NCBI GenBank assembly: GCA_027032655.1 | Contig: JALVMZ010000579.1 | Location: 1 to 25,506 of the forward strand | Length of the DNA: 25,506 nucleotides | Origin: Desulfobacteraceae bacterium | Lineage (GTDB): Bacteria; Desulfobacterota; DSM-4660; Desulfatiglandales; JALVMZ01 | Direction of reading: 5' to 3' | Program-made: the position numbers and the translations under genes | In this document: positions 23,831 through 25,506 of the stretch, one piece after another | How the letters are laid out: each line of letters begins with the position of its first letter | Numbering within the stretch: the stretch's first letter is position 1 | Notes under the pieces: model-generated | Database searches by the model: none | Told to the model about the DNA's origin: nothing | The model's input: only the letters and a program-made list of their open reading frames with translations

Positions 23831-24766
23831 ATGAAAAGGCTAAAGGTGGCAATTATATCAGGGGGCTGGTCTAAGGAAAGGGATGTATCACTTAAGAGTG
23901 GAGACGCTGTATCCAGGGCACTTAATCCTGAAAAGTATATTATAAAAAGATATGATCCCAAACATGAACTCATGGACCTCATAAACCAGAAGAACGAAAT
24001 AGACATAGCATTTATCCTTCTTCATGGAAAGATGGGAGAGGATGGCTCCATTCAGGGTTTGCTTGAGATACTGGATATTCCCTTTGTGGGATCAGGTGTT
24101 CTGGGTAGTGCCATGGCCATGAACAAAAAGATTTCAAAAAAGATTTACAGGGCAGAGGGACTTAAGGTTCCGAGAGATATTATTCTTCAAAGAGGCGAGA
24201 GGATTTCAGTTGAAGATATAATAGATCTCCTGGGAGATAGAACCATTGTAAAACCGGTCGGTGAAGGATCCAGCATCGGAACCTCCATATGCACAGGAAA
24301 AGAAGAACTCGCAAAGGGAATCGAATATGCCTTCTCCTTTGACGGTGAGATAATTATTGAAGAGTATATTGAAGGGATAGAGGTCTCATGTCCTGTTATC
24401 GGGAACACCCAACTTGAGACACTCCCTTTAGTGGAGATAGTGCCTCAGGGGGAATACAGATTCTTTGACTATAAAGCCAAATACACACCTGGTGCCACCA
24501 GAGAGATATGCCCTGCCCGGGTATCGGATTCCATTTCGGAAAAGGCAAAGCACTATGCAATAACCGCTCACAGGGGCCTTGAGTGCAGGGTGTGGAGCAG
24601 GACAGATATGATAATTAGAGATGATAATATCTATGTGCTTGAGACAAATACCATCCCCGGGATGACGGAGACCAGTCTTTTTCCCTTATCAGCAAGGGTG
24701 GCAGGGATGTCCATGGGTCAACTCCTTGATAGATTAATAGAACTGTCCCTTAAAGATAAAAAATAA
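23831..24766 (+). CDS. ddl: D-alanine--D-alanine ligase
   Basis: A 311-residue ATP-grasp ligase making D-Ala-D-Ala for peptidoglycan. Family motifs in order: SGGWSKERDVSLKSG (10-24), LLHGKMGEDGSIQG (63-76), KPVGEGSSIGTS (140-151), the omega-loop FFDYKAKYTPG with the Tyr that favours D-Ala-D-Ala over depsipeptide products, CRVWSRTDM, and the C-terminal LETNTIPGMTETSLFP. Length is standard. GAGGGG lies ten bases before the ATG. It stands apart from the usual mur/fts cluster, divergent from dnaA. Confidence 0.96.
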   Translation: MKRLKVAIISGGWSKERDVSLKSGDAVSRALNPEKYIIKRYDPKHELMDLINQKNEIDIAFILLHGKMGEDGSIQGLLEILDIPFVGSGVLGSAMAMNKKISKKIYRAEGLKVPRDIILQRGERISVEDIIDLLGDRTIVKPVGEGSSIGTSICTGKEELAKGIEYAFSFDGEIIIEEYIEGIEVSCPVIGNTQLETLPLVEIVPQGEYRFFDYKAKYTPGATREICPARVSDSISEKAKHYAITAHRGLECRVWSRTDMIIRDDNIYVLETNTIPGMTETSLFPLSARVAGMSMGQLLDRLIELSLKDKK

Positions 24767-24803
24767 GGGTTTCAGATTAATTGATAGGAAATATACCAAC
24801 TTA

Positions 24804-25075
24804 TGGAAATTATGATCATTATGATTGAATATAATTATAATGGAACATATAGAAGAAATCAGGCGGATGGTATCGTCCTTTCGCTTCCGTTCGCTCCGCC
24901 ATCCATGGCTCCGAGAACTTCCGATCAGGCACCAAATTATCGTATTGATGAAGTGAGCAACTTTAATGTTACTGATTACGAAATTATCTGTAATTTGGTG
25001 CCTGATAAAGCCGCGAAATGTTGATACCATCCACCTGATAGGCTGTCCGGGTCTTTGTTGTAGCGAATGGCGGGA
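24804..25075 (-). repeat. Structured intergenic repeat, copy 2 (inverted)
   Basis: The reverse complement of this stretch matches 166-460. The outer arms are 24858-24873 and 25024-25039; the inner arms are 24924-24939 and 24991-25006 (16 bp, perfect). Relative to copy 1, two inner base pairs near the loop have changed on both sides, so pairing is kept. The loop (24940-24990) differs in length and sequence from that of copy 1. Weaker similarity continues to about 24773. It fills the spacer between convergent ddl and the HD-GYP gene. Confidence 0.8.
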
Positions 25076-25114
25076 TGGGAGACTTCTGAGCGGAAACAAA
25101 GACCCGGATAGCCT
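25040..25114. repeat. Extra inverted 18-mer at the edge of repeat copy 2
   Basis: AGGCTGTCCGGGTCTTTG (25040-25057), part of copy 2, is mirrored by CAAAGACCCGGATAGCCT (25097-25114), which matches the end of copy 1 (184-201) at 17 of 18 bases. The second 18-mer is thus a fragment of a third, oppositely oriented copy. It can form an extra hairpin around the conserved GCGAATGG segment. Confidence 0.65.
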
Positions 25115-25156
25115 CTATTAAATCTGACTTAAGAATCAACTATTCTGGAGAAGATG

Positions 25157-25506
25157 CTAATTTGATTGAGCTATATCATGTATGATATTTTTATCATATA
25201 ATTTTAAGAAAACCTTTACAATCTCTGGATCAAATTGTGTGCCAGCATTCTCTTGAATTATATTTATTGCCACCTTCTGTGGCATCTTTTTTCTATATGA
25301 ACGATTAGATGTAAGTGCGTCATATACATCAGCAACAGATAATATCCTTGAAAATACTGGGATATCTTCTCCTTTTAATCCATCTGGATAACCTGTTCCA
25401 TCCCATCTTTCATGATGGTGTCTTATGATTTTTCTTTCATTTGACCACATCGCAAGTTGTGAGATAATATTACATCCTATAACAGGATGACGTTTTATCA
25501 CTTCAA
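25157..25506 (-). CDS. HD-GYP domain protein, C-terminal part (cut by window edge)
   Basis: The last 116 or so residues of an HD-GYP phosphodiesterase-type domain; such domains hydrolyse cyclic di-GMP. The visible part starts EVIKRHPVIGC, has the signature HHERWDGTGYPDGLKGEDIP, then ILSVADVYDALTSNRSYRKK and GTQFDPEIVKVFLKLY before the stop. The HD metal-binding dyad and any N-terminal sensory domain lie outside the window to the right. The open frame has no stop before the edge; a GTG at 25501 is internal, not a start. The visible metal-ligand residues look intact. Confidence 0.92.
   Translation of the reverse strand, partial: EVIKRHPVIGCNIISQLAMWSNERKIIRHHHERWDGTGYPDGLKGEDIPVFSRILSVADVYDALTSNRSYRKKMPQKVAINIIQENAGTQFDPEIVKVFLKLYDKNIIHDIAQSN

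Noticed and set aside
24803..25024. 73-residue plus-strand ORF in repeat copy 2
   Set aside because: It runs through the stems and loop of the repeat, is not open in copy 1 and has no family likeness.

Overview
The window reads as a piece of a Gram-negative, anaerobic or microaerophilic bacterial chromosome. Outer-membrane and periplasmic genes are present (an RND efflux pair, a PagL-like barrel, a Spy/ZraP-like protein). So are an O2/NO-scavenging rubredoxin and flavo-diiron protein, and a large multiheme cytochrome. DNA is moderately AT-rich with many AGA/AGG arginine codons. Family content (DVU0298-type HEAT protein, TIGR02757, bd-like multiheme cytochrome) suggests Desulfobacterota, Nitrospirota or relatives, but this is inferred from memory and no rRNA marker is present.

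Layout. 1-510: two structured non-coding repeats. 511-3710, minus strand: a three-gene cassette of a B12-binding radical SAM enzyme with a PqqD-like C-terminal segment, a 51-residue peptide made mostly of seven Cys-His-x-Pro-Ser units, and a class I methyltransferase with a Trm112-like zinc ribbon. A hairpin plus T-tract separates the peptide gene from the methyltransferase. This looks like a ribosomally synthesised, post-translationally modified peptide (RiPP) system and is the most interesting locus here. 3787-13196, plus strand: a closely packed run of rubredoxin, FprA, RND adaptor and pump, HEAT-repeat protein, TIGR02757 protein, TIGR01777 epimerase-like protein and NamZ-like muramidase. 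13262-13531, minus: HU.

13657-17767, plus: a possible decayed small ORF, a 58-residue protein, and two bd-like membrane proteins. The second of these is fused to a monoheme domain and then a seven-heme domain. 17794-21943: Spy/ZraP-like protein, diacylglycerol-kinase-family lipid kinase, PagL-like barrel, an unrecognised polytopic membrane protein and two small proteins. 21964-23325, minus: a DnaA with non-canonical nucleotide-binding motifs, followed by about 500 bp of AT-rich spacer. 23831-24766: D-Ala-D-Ala ligase. 24804-25114: a second, inverted copy of the structured repeat from the left end. 25157-25506: the C-terminal part of an HD-GYP protein cut by the window edge.

How the genes work together. 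Rubredoxin and FprA should form an electron-transfer pair that detoxifies O2 or NO. The two bd-like proteins are probably one quinone-linked complex passing electrons to periplasmic hemes. The radical SAM enzyme, repeat peptide and methyltransferase are proposed as enzyme, substrate and second modifying enzyme.
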